DNA from: Bacillota bacterium
GTDB taxonomy: Bacteria > Bacillota > Clostridia > Christensenellales > Aristaeellaceae
DNA: 64,000 bases
Reading direction: 5' to 3'
Assembly: GCA_023436585.1 (NCBI GenBank)
Contig: JAEZIN010000029.1
Location: forward strand, 1 to 64,000
Part shown: positions 1 through 7,357 of the stretch, piece after piece
How the letters are laid out: each line of letters opens with the position of its first letter
How positions within the stretch are numbered: position 1 is the first letter of the stretch
Made by a program: the position numbers and the translations under genes
Notes under the pieces: generated by a model
What the model was told of the DNA's origin: nothing
Seen by the model: only the letters and a program-made list of their open reading frames with translations
Database searches by the model: none

Positions 1-1216
1 CCCAGTCGTTTAGGTCATCGCTGGAGGACATGATTTCCGAGATGTATACTTTGGTTGGATTGGCGGCCATCAGGTCCTTTTCCGCCTGGGCGGCCCCGGC
101 ACCGTTATTGGGGTATCTGGGCGTGGCTGTTTGAAACGTCGTCCAATTGCCGCTCTCGTCCCGGCCATAAGAAAAATCCATGGGCAGGTTGTCGATATAG
201 GCCCGGTCGATCTGCCTGCCGCGGCTGTCGGAGAGTATCACGGTCTCCCGCTCCGCGCTGATGCGGAAATTGGTATGCGGGATTCTGTCGGCGGCCAGGA
301 TTCTGTCTTTTCCGCTGCAAAAGACAAGATAATAGCTATGGGGAGCGATTACCGCCTCCTTGGGGAAGCGCCACTTCAGGGGATCGCTTTCCTTGTCGCT
401 CAAGGCAAACCCATCCAGGGAAAGCGTCCTGTCCGTGGTGTTGTACAGCTCGATCCAGTCGCTAAGCTCCCCATCCTCGTCCAGGATGCCCGTCTTGGCG
501 TCCGCCATCACCTCGTTGATGCGGATGGCGCCTTCCGTAACGGCATTGGCGTTGCGGTAGGCCAAAAAGCCTTCCTGCGTGTTTTCAAAGCCGGGGCTGT
601 ATTCCTGCGTTTGCGCAAAGGTAACTCCATCGGCCTGCATGGAAAAGGACACGTCGCTGTTCATGATGGGCACGGTGGTTTTATAGATGACATAAGCGCT
701 GGGATCAAACAGGTAGACTGTCTCCCCGGCGGAGGAAAGCTTGAACTTGGCGTGCAGTGCACCCGCGCTGTCCGCGCTGTTTGTGTCGGAGGCAAAAACA
801 ACAAGCCGCTCGCCTGCCTGCAGGGTTATATTCGGGAAAAGGAACAGAATCCTGTCGCTGCGGTCGGAAAGGCCGACGTTGCTCATGTCGATGGGATGGT
901 CGGAGCTGTTCCATACCTCCAGCCAGTCATTGAACTCGCCGTTTTCATCGGGCACGGCAGAGCTGTTGGCGGACATGACCTCACTGATCACCAGCCCCTT
1001 GTAGATGGCCGAGGGCGTGCCCTGGGGGGCTTGTCCATCAGGCGACTGCACAGAGGTCATGGCATGGGTCAGCGGTTCCCTGGGGAGAACCATGACCATC
1101 AGGGTAAGCACCGCAAGCAGCAAAAAAAGGCCGGGCAATACGGAAGGCTTCTTCCGTTTGGGCCCACCGGCCGGCCTGCGCTTTTGCGGCGAACGCGGAA
1201 TCGTTGTTACCTGCAT
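1..1216 (-). CDS. Lamin-tail-domain surface protein, paralog of the neighbouring CotH protein (3' end outside window)
   Basis: The visible 405 residues begin with a short basic cytoplasmic tail, a single membrane segment (about residues 28-46) and then extracellular lamin-tail domains: LTD1 begins near 'YKGLVISEVMSANSSAVPDE', LTD2 near 'IRINEVMADAKTG', and a third starts just before the window edge ('VYISEIMSSSDDLNDW'). It matches the first 400 residues of the product encoded at 1504-4629 almost domain for domain, so I expect a chitobiase-like module and a CotH kinase beyond the edge. The start is the ATG at 1216 because AAAGGAG lies upstream at good spacing. The gene has its own extended -10 promoter and a terminator separates it from the paralog. 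Surface role is inferred; the reading frame is certain. Confidence 0.85.
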   Translation of the reverse strand, partial: MQVTTIPRSPQKRRPAGGPKRKKPSVLPGLFLLLAVLTLMVMVLPREPLTHAMTSVQSPDGQAPQGTPSAIYKGLVISEVMSANSSAVPDENGEFNDWLEVWNSSDHPIDMSNVGLSDRSDRILFLFPNITLQAGERLVVFASDTNSADSAGALHAKFKLSSAGETVYLFDPSAYVIYKTTVPIMNSDVSFSMQADGVTFAQTQEYSPGFENTQEGFLAYRNANAVTEGAIRINEVMADAKTGILDEDGELSDWIELYNTTDRTLSLDGFALSDKESDPLKWRFPKEAVIAPHSYYLVFCSGKDRILAADRIPHTNFRISAERETVILSDSRGRQIDRAYIDNLPMDFSYGRDESGNWTTFQTATPRYPNNGAGAAQAEKDLMAANPTKVYISEIMSSSDDLNDW

Positions 1217-1240
1217 CGGAAAAATGCTCCTTTCGGAAAC

Positions 1241-1264
1241 GGAAAAACGGGCGTCAAACGCCCG
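1241..1264 (-). terminator. Terminator-like hairpin in the 5' leader of the first LTD gene
   Basis: Read on the minus strand, CGGGCGT and ACGCCCG pair across a 3-base loop and are followed at once by TTTTT. It lies about 25 bases before the start codon and downstream of the extended -10, so it could act as an attenuator. No antiterminator is evident. Confidence 0.5.
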
Positions 1265-1310
1265 GCGGGGATAGCGCCGGGATGGGCGCATAAAGCGCGA
1301 GTCATATTGC

Positions 1311-1319
1311 ATTATAGCA
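1311..1319 (-). promoter_or_regulatory. Extended -10 promoter of the first LTD gene
   Basis: The minus strand reads TGCTATAAT, an extended -10 (TGnTATAAT). The -35 at 17-base spacing is poor, which is usual for extended -10 promoters. Transcription would start near 1304, giving a leader of about 88 bases that contains the hairpin at 1241-1264. Confidence 0.5.
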
Positions 1320-1430
1320 TACAATCCGACAGACGAAAACGAAAAACAAAGATTCCCATGCAAATTTTGCAGGCATGAATTTTTATATACCTTACTTGTT
1401 TCAGGAGCGCTTTACTGCTGGCGTTCATTG

Positions 1431-1470
1431 AAAAAGCTGCCGTACCGGGAAAAATCCCAGGCACGGCAGC
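1431..1470 (-). terminator. Intrinsic terminator of the LTD/CotH gene
   Basis: On the minus strand a GC-rich stem (arms 1456-1470 and 1436-1449, one bulge and one G-T pair) is followed by TTTTT at 1435-1431. It ends the gene at 1504-4629 and separates it from the tandem paralog. Confidence 0.8.
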
Positions 1471-1503
1471 CTCTTACCATGGAAGAAAACGATGGATCAT
1501 TCA

Positions 1504-4500
1504 TTACAGGGCGTCCGTGGGCATAGGCGGCTTTGTGCCAAAGTATTCCGCCATGGCGGAATTGGACAGGCCGAAGTAATCCTGCACCATTCCGTAATAG
1601 AGCGTCGGGCGCTTTTTGATGACGTTGCGGGAACGGTCCAGCCGCTGATGCCAATAGCGCATTGCGCCGTCCGCCGTGAGGGGGGAGTCCGCGTTGATGG
1701 CTTTTTCGTTGTACCTGGCCCAGCGTTCAAAGTGCAGCATCATTTCGGGCTCGATGCCGGATGCCAGGCCGTTGAACGTATCCAGCATGTTTTGGGTGGT
1801 CAGCGTTTGAAAGATGACGCCCATGCGTGTAAGGAATTTGTCCTTCATCTCCTTGTTCTCCAGGAGCTTGCGGATCAGTGCGTTGTTCACATTTTGATCC
1901 CCAGCGCCGTTGGGGTCCATGTAGGACACAGGGCTGTTGTAGGCGGAATTGAACATGCCGTAATCCGAATCATAAAAGATCCAGCGCCATTTCTGCCCTT
2001 CGCCCTTGAGCTTGTAGAACCTGGTGTTGCCCGCGTCGGAGTTGCCGAAAAACCACTCCAGGGCCATGTAGTCAAAGTAGTTGTCCACATCCACCCGGTC
2101 GGTGATGTATTTCAAATGATCGGGGTTCGTGCCGGGGGACAGTGTTTTCACCTTGGCAACCAGGTTCTTGAACTCCTGGTTGCTGCCGAATACCACCGTG
2201 CCGCTGGCTTCTAAAATGTCCATGTTCCCGGCCTGCTCCATGGGGAGCCCCTCATGCTGGGCCACAAAGTATTCGTCCACCCGCTCCCGCATGTTGTAAT
2301 GGCCCCAGTATTGGCCGTTCAGGTATACTGCCACAGGTTTTACGGCTTGATGGATGACCGTGGTGTCCAGCTTGTCGATGAGCATCGACTGATAGTCGTC
2401 ATTGATGCGCGTCCATACGTTGTCGTTGCCGCCGTTGCGCAGCACAAAGGATTTGTACTCCGTGAAAGGCCGGCTTTCAAACAGCGACGCCTCAAATGTG
2501 GGATCGCCCTGTTCGGCATTGGCCCGGACCTTGAATGATTTTTGCGGCATATCCAGGCTGTACTGTCCTTGCAGGCCAAATTCCATCCCCTGGGATATAA
2601 CCTGTGTGCCGTCCAGCAGATAGTATTCCACATATCCGGGACGGGGTTCCTTGCCCAGGGTGCGGTAGATGGGCGCGTTTCCGTTGGTCAGCTTAAAGGG
2701 AAAGACCGATTTGTCCAGCGTGCCGCCGGCGGCCAGCATGCCGCTTCCTTCGTTCCACAGTTCATTCGGGTCCGCTACCAGGGACACGATGGGCAGCGTG
2801 TTTTTTTCATTGATAAAGTACGTCTGCGTCACTGTTTCACCGGGCAGATGCCCCTCCTGAAAGGCCCTGGCCCTTATGGGTGTTGTTTTATTTACGGCAA
2901 TGGGATTTCCGTCATATGCGGGATGCTTCAGCGTGGGGATGCTGCCGTCCAGGGAATAACGGACGGTGGCGCCATCCGGCACATCGATGGTTACGGAAAC
3001 AGCTTCACTGTACAGCCCGCCTTTTATGGAAAACGAGGGCGGCAGCGCAAAGCTGGCATATCCCTTGCTGTTGACACCGCCCATGGTAGGGGTATCAAAA
3101 TAAAAAAAACCATCTGTTCCGATATTTCTGCCGTAGGAAACATTGGCGGGAATTTGCGGCATGCTGATTTTGTCCAGCACCCGGCCGCTTTTGTCGGAGA
3201 AGCTTACGGCTTCGCCGCCGGCCCTAAGGAGCTTAAAATTGGCGTGGTAGCCGTTTGCCTGGCTGCCGGTGCCGTCCAGCAGTACGGTTTTGTATTCCCC
3301 TGGGGCTATCACAGCGCCGGCGGGGAACTGCCACTTGCGGGGCCGGCCAAGGTCGTCGCTTAGGCCATAGCCTTCCAGGGAAACAGACTGGGCGGAGGCG
3401 TTGTACAGCTCCACCCAGTCGCTTCCCTCCTCACTGGAGGACATCACTTCCGATATGAATACATTGGATGTATTGGCGGCCCGCAGGTTCCTGTCCGCCT
3501 GGGCCGCTCCTTCGCCGTTGTTGGGCATGCCGGGGGTGGCGGTTTGATACACCTTCCAGTTCCCGCCGCCGTCCCTGCCCAGGGATGAATCCATGGGCAG
3601 GTTGTCGATCAGGGCCCGGTCAATCAGCCGTCCGCGGCTGTCGGAAAGGATTAATGTCTCCTGCTCCGCGCTTAAGCGGAAGTTGGTGTGGGATATTTTA
3701 TCGTTTGCCAGCAGCCTGTCCTTGCCGCTGCAGAAAACCAGGTAATAGCCGTGGGCGGGGATCACCGCGTCCTGCGGGAATCGCCACTGAACAGGGTCGC
3801 TTTCCTTGTCGCTCAGCGCGAAGTTCTTAAGCGATATGGCCTTGTCTGTAGTGTTGTACAGCTCAATCCAGTCGCTGAGCTCCCCGTCCTCATCATAGAT
3901 GCCCGTGCGGGCGTCGGCCATGACCTCATTGATGCGGATGGTGCTTTCCGTGATGACATCGGCGCTGCGGTAGCTTTGAAAGCCTTCCGCCGTGTTGTCA
4001 AAGCCGGGTGTGCAATCCTTCGTCTGCGCATACTTTCCGTCGGCTTGCAGGGCATAGGAGATGTCAGTATTCAGGATCGGCACGGCCACTTCATTTATAA
4101 CGTAGGCACCGGGGTCAAAAAGGTAAATCGTTTCCCCGGAGGAAGACAGCTTGAACTTGGCGTGCAGAGCGCCGGCGGCATCGGCGCTGTTGGTATCGGA
4201 AGCGAATACAACCAGCCGGCCATTTGGCTCCAAAACCATATCCGGGAAAAGGAACAGAATCCGGTCGCTGCGGTCGGATAGGCCGACGCCGCTCATATTT
4301 ATGGGCTGCCCGGTACTGTTCCATACCTCCAGCCAGTCGTTGTATTCGCCATGGTCATCCGGCACGGCGGAGCTGTTGGCTGTCATAATTTCGCTGATCA
4401 CAAGCCCCTTGTAGGCAATAGAAGGCGAGCCTGCGGGGGCTTGCCCGTCAGGAGACTGCACGGAGGCAATGGCGTGGGTCAGCGGGTCCTTGGGGAAGAC

Positions 4501-4629
4501 AGAAACAATCAGCGCCAGCACGCCAAGCAGCACCAGCAGGCTGCGCATCACCGACGCCTTCTTTTGTTGTGTGGGCCCGCCGGAAGGCATGCGCTTTTTT
4601 GGCGTGCGGGGTGCATTCATAATTTGCAT
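1504..4629 (-). CDS. Membrane-anchored lamin-tail / CotH-kinase surface protein
   Basis: A 1041-residue protein with a basic cytoplasmic tail, one membrane segment (about 29-46), three lamin-tail domains (about 74-190, 226-345 and 385-510), a chitobiase/beta-hexosaminidase C-terminal-like Ig module (about 531-605, 'ATVRYSLDGSIPTLKHP') and a CotH kinase domain from about 608 to the end ('YWGHYNMRERVDEYFV', 'WRWIFYDSDYGM'). CotH proteins are atypical secreted kinases that phosphorylate spore-coat or surface proteins. LTD modules are thought to bind envelope partners. The ATG at 4629 has GGAG upstream. A leader hairpin (CGGACG/CGTCCG) precedes the ribosome site but lacks a T-run. Tandem duplication with the gene at 1-1216 is clear. 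Substrate unknown. Confidence 0.9.
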   Translation of the reverse strand: MQIMNAPRTPKKRMPSGGPTQQKKASVMRSLLVLLGVLALIVSVFPKDPLTHAIASVQSPDGQAPAGSPSIAYKGLVISEIMTANSSAVPDDHGEYNDWLEVWNSTGQPINMSGVGLSDRSDRILFLFPDMVLEPNGRLVVFASDTNSADAAGALHAKFKLSSSGETIYLFDPGAYVINEVAVPILNTDISYALQADGKYAQTKDCTPGFDNTAEGFQSYRSADVITESTIRINEVMADARTGIYDEDGELSDWIELYNTTDKAISLKNFALSDKESDPVQWRFPQDAVIPAHGYYLVFCSGKDRLLANDKISHTNFRLSAEQETLILSDSRGRLIDRALIDNLPMDSSLGRDGGGNWKVYQTATPGMPNNGEGAAQADRNLRAANTSNVFISEVMSSSEEGSDWVELYNASAQSVSLEGYGLSDDLGRPRKWQFPAGAVIAPGEYKTVLLDGTGSQANGYHANFKLLRAGGEAVSFSDKSGRVLDKISMPQIPANVSYGRNIGTDGFFYFDTPTMGGVNSKGYASFALPPSFSIKGGLYSEAVSVTIDVPDGATVRYSLDGSIPTLKHPAYDGNPIAVNKTTPIRARAFQEGHLPGETVTQTYFINEKNTLPIVSLVADPNELWNEGSGMLAAGGTLDKSVFPFKLTNGNAPIYRTLGKEPRPGYVEYYLLDGTQVISQGMEFGLQGQYSLDMPQKSFKVRANAEQGDPTFEASLFESRPFTEYKSFVLRNGGNDNVWTRINDDYQSMLIDKLDTTVIHQAVKPVAVYLNGQYWGHYNMRERVDEYFVAQHEGLPMEQAGNMDILEASGTVVFGSNQEFKNLVAKVKTLSPGTNPDHLKYITDRVDVDNYFDYMALEWFFGNSDAGNTRFYKLKGEGQKWRWIFYDSDYGMFNSAYNSPVSYMDPNGAGDQNVNNALIRKLLENKEMKDKFLTRMGVIFQTLTTQNMLDTFNGLASGIEPEMMLHFERWARYNEKAINADSPLTADGAMRYWHQRLDRSRNVIKKRPTLYYGMVQDYFGLSNSAMAEYFGTKPPMPTDAL

Positions 4630-4938
4630 GGAAAAACGCTCCTTTCATGGGGGCGGTTCAGCGGACGGCAAGCGTCCGGTAATAGTAGGTCAGGGGTAAG
4701 GCGTCACAATGTCACGCTTTCATTAAACACCGTTGCGCATTTTCATATGCAAAACATCAGACGATGACCGGCCGGCATGGTTCCATGCAAATATTGCAAG
4801 CTTCAAACGGTTTTTCTCACGGCGATATATAGGAAAACGGCACGAAAGCAAGCTTGGACCGGAACATTCATACCGGATGCGCCGGGGCGCAGCGCGTTGG
4901 TTCGGCGGGGAAGTTCCTTTTGGCAGCAGAGAAAATTA

Positions 4939-4967
4939 TTGACAAACAATAATTCCAAGCATATAAT
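4939..4967 (+). promoter_or_regulatory. Consensus sigma-A promoter of the DUF2975-HTH operon
   Basis: TTGACA (4939-4944), a 17-base spacer and TATAAT (4962-4967): both hexamers match consensus. Transcription should start near 4974, inside the inverted repeat at 4972-5000. Confidence 0.9.
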
Positions 4968-4971
4968 GGCG

Positions 4972-5000
4972 GTGAAATTATTGAAAATCGATAATTTCAC
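4972..5000. promoter_or_regulatory. Candidate operator: 10-bp perfect inverted repeat at the transcription start
   Basis: GTGAAATTAT (4972-4981) and ATAATTTCAC (4991-5000) are exact inverse complements separated by 9 bases. The repeat begins 5 bases after the -10 and ends just before the ribosome site, a classic repressor position. The HTH protein encoded at 6049-6291 in the same operon is the obvious candidate ligand, which would make the operon autoregulated. An RNA hairpin is also possible. Confidence 0.6.
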
Positions 5001-5013
5001 GGGAGGATCGAGG

Positions 5014-6021
5014 ATGAAAAGAAAATGGTGGTCGGCAGGCGCATTGGCGGTGGTATGTGTTGCATTGGCCCTGGCTGGGCAAAACAGCCGCGGCGGCGCG
5101 GATTTTCTTTATGCGCTGACGCTGCCCTTTTCATGGGCCGGCGCCGGCCTTCGGGCGCTGTCGTTATCCGGCTGGGCGGGCAACGCGCTGGCCCTTTTGA
5201 TCTATGTACTGGCTTCCCTTACGCCGCTGCTGCCGCTTGTACGCAAAAACCGGCGGCCCAAGGGGATTCTTTTGCGACTGCTTTTGGCCGCCATGAGTGC
5301 GTATTTGTTCTTCCTTTTGTATTTTATGGTGAACCCATCCATGATCCAGGCGCTGTTCCATCCCGGATTGGGGGGAGCGCAGGATATGCAACCGGTGGAG
5401 AGTGCGCTGCTTTGCGTGTACTTCAATTCATTGCTGATTGCCTATTGGATCATCAAGGTCATTCAGGATACCGAACGGATTCCGCTTCAATTGCGGCGGC
5501 TGATGCATGTGCTGGGCGCCGTCATGATCGTTTCCGTGTTTTATATCAATGTTGCGGACTTAAGGGGTGCGCTGGCCTCCCTGCCCCCGCCTTCCGGGGA
5601 TGCATTTGCCTTCGGCCTGGATGTTTCCATGAGCGGGGGCGGCGCCTCCTATCCCATCGGGGATGGGCTGATTGCCGTCATACGCTTTTTGACCGACAGC
5701 GCACCGACCATTTTATTGCTTGGCGTTCTGCCCCTGGCGGACCGGCTGCTCAGGGGCCTGGAGCAAAGCTACTTCAACGAAGAAAACCAGCGTTACGCCG
5801 CGGCTATCGCGCTTCGGTGCAGGCTGGTGATCCTTGTATCCCTGGGCGGGATGCTGCTCATTGGCGCGGTGCAGCTTGTATTGGCCAGGAGCCTTTACAA
5901 CATTCATCTCTCCGGCGACGCGCCTATTCTTGTTCTGGCAGTTTCCCTGGCCATGATGCTTCTAAGCCGCTACCTTCAGCGCAGCTATGCCGTATATAAA
6001 GAAAATCAAATGATGATATGA
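5014..6021 (+). CDS. DUF2975-like polytopic membrane protein
   Basis: A 335-residue integral membrane protein with about eight hydrophobic segments. The C-terminal half resembles DUF2975: the 'SYFNEENQRYAAAIALRC' stretch corresponds to the family's 'PF..EN...LR' region and the protein ends in the typical charged tail '..YKENQMMI'. The N-terminal half is extra compared with the usual 150-200 residue members. DUF2975 proteins are commonly co-transcribed with a small Cro-type HTH regulator, and such a gene follows 27 bases downstream. The ATG at 5014 is preferred because GGGAGG stands upstream and the consensus promoter lies at 4939-4967; an in-frame extension upstream would overlap the promoter. 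Function unknown. Confidence 0.8.
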   Translation: MKRKWWSAGALAVVCVALALAGQNSRGGADFLYALTLPFSWAGAGLRALSLSGWAGNALALLIYVLASLTPLLPLVRKNRRPKGILLRLLLAAMSAYLFFLLYFMVNPSMIQALFHPGLGGAQDMQPVESALLCVYFNSLLIAYWIIKVIQDTERIPLQLRRLMHVLGAVMIVSVFYINVADLRGALASLPPPSGDAFAFGLDVSMSGGGASYPIGDGLIAVIRFLTDSAPTILLLGVLPLADRLLRGLEQSYFNEENQRYAAAIALRCRLVILVSLGGMLLIGAVQLVLARSLYNIHLSGDAPILVLAVSLAMMLLSRYLQRSYAVYKENQMMI

Positions 6022-6048
6022 ACCGGCCATGAAATATGAGGTTTGAAT

Positions 6049-6291
6049 ATGGCGATTGTCGTAAATCTCGAGGACCGGCTGAAGCTTTTGAAAATGACAT
6101 CCAAGCAGCTGTGCGAAAAAGTGGGCATTACGGAAGCCAACATGTCCATATTGCGCAGCGGCAAGGCAAAGGGCGTCCGGTTTTCCACACTCAACCGCAT
6201 CTGCTTTTATCTTCAGTGCGACGTGGGGGACATTGTCCATTTTGACGGGAAGGAAGAAAACAATGAAGAAACAGATAGTGCTTTGGATTAA
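6049..6291 (+). CDS. Small Cro/C1-type HTH regulator (YozG-like)
   Basis: An 80-residue protein made almost wholly of a Cro/C1 helix-turn-helix ('LKLLKMTSKQLCEKVGITEA', then 'SILRSGKAKGVRFSTLNRIC') and the ending 'CDVGDIVHFDGKEE', which is typical of the YozG-like partners of DUF2975 proteins. The ATG at 6049 has GAGG seven bases upstream; an in-frame TTG at 6043 sits too close to that site. It lies between the DUF2975 gene and a lipoprotein gene that it overlaps by 29 bases, so it probably regulates this operon through the inverted repeat at 4972-5000. That target is an inference. Confidence 0.85.
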   Translation: MAIVVNLEDRLKLLKMTSKQLCEKVGITEANMSILRSGKAKGVRFSTLNRICFYLQCDVGDIVHFDGKEENNEETDSALD

Positions 6292-7348
6292 TATCCTGCT
6301 GCTTCTGGCACTGCTGAGCGGCTGCACGCTGGCCCGGCCGGAGGGCACGGATGCTTCTGTAAACGGTCAGGAAGGCGCCTTCTGCGGCTTTTGGCTGCTG
6401 TATGACCGCTGAGAAAACGAAGAAAGCCATGTGTTTGACATGGACAGCGATACAGAGCAGGTGATGCTTGCGTACATGCTGATGCCTGGCGAGGATAGAC
6501 AGGAGCTTGCGCATACCACAAAAACTGGTTCTTCAGTGACCGATGTGTCATCAAGCCTGAACTTTAAAGATGACGGCGTGGAGATTGAGCTTAAGGGTAC
6601 CATCTATGTACTGGAGGAGGGTGACCAGGAGATACTGGAACAGGAGTACAGGGAAATATGGCTGAACGGCGATGCTGTGCAGTCCTTCCGCGATATGTAT
6701 TTGGAACCGCCCGAGGGCATGGACGGGGAGGGAACGCTCAAGCCTGGGGAGACCCTCCTCATATATATTCCTCAGGAACAAATTGACAAAAATGGCCGGA
6801 TATTGAAGGATATGGCTGAACAAGCAGGCGTGCACCTGATTTTGAAAAGCGAGAGCCCCAGGCAATTGAAGGTTGTTTCCGTGTACCAGCGTCCGGACGG
6901 CACGGTATATGCCAATGAGGGCGGCGTCCGCTTTATGCTCAACGGCACCGGCAGCAGCTTTACCCAAACCGTAGAGAATACACAGACCGTCAATGGCAAA
7001 CTGACAAAAAGGAAGCTCACCGCCACTGTTTCCGCGCAGAAGATCGACAGGCTTACGAATGTGCGGCTGGTGGAAATGAATGAACAAAATATTGTACTCC
7101 GCGCGGCGGATGCCAGTCTTTCGGACATCCAGTCATGGGCGAAGGCGGAAAAATCTTTTATTCCCGGGAAGGACTCCGCCTATCTGATCGTGGAGGAAAC
7201 GTATCAGATATTGCATGGGGAAACCTATATGAAGCGCACAACCTACAGCCGCCCCCCAAAAGCCGATACAATAAAGCCGCTCCACGTCTTCCATTTCCCC
7301 AAGGAAAACGGCCTGACGGAAACGGCCTATATGAATATCGGTTTTTAG
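6263..7348 (+). pseudogene. Lipoprotein gene interrupted by an in-frame TGA
   Basis: The ATG at 6263 (GGAAG upstream) opens a lipoprotein signal peptide, 'MKKQIVLWINILLLLALLSG' then Cys21. After 49 codons the frame meets TGA at 6410-6412. The same frame then stays open to 7348 for another 311 codons with normal coding character. No frame shift is needed: one base change explains the break. The downstream part has a weak GTG candidate at 6431 but would then lack any export signal. The body shows no family I recognise; it looks like a secreted protein rich in beta strands. Either a recent nonsense mutation, a sequencing error or stop-codon readthrough. It overlaps the HTH gene and belongs to the same operon. 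Confidence 0.7.
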
Positions 7349-7357
7349 CTCTTCCGG

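Larger units (their letters stand above)
4630..5013. other. Divergent intergenic region, LTD/CotH gene and DUF2975 operon
   Basis: This 384-base gap holds the leader of the minus-strand CotH gene, and at its right end a consensus sigma-A promoter and a perfect inverted repeat serving the plus-strand operon. I see no convincing promoter for the CotH gene and no small gene. Confidence 0.6.

Noticed and set aside
131..1378. A 415-codon open frame on the plus strand opposite the first LTD gene
   Set aside because: It is antisense to a clear lamin-tail coding sequence and has no ribosome site or recognisable domain. GC-rich third positions leave long open frames on the opposite strand here and elsewhere, for example 5025-5999, 9934-10836 and 29428-30756.
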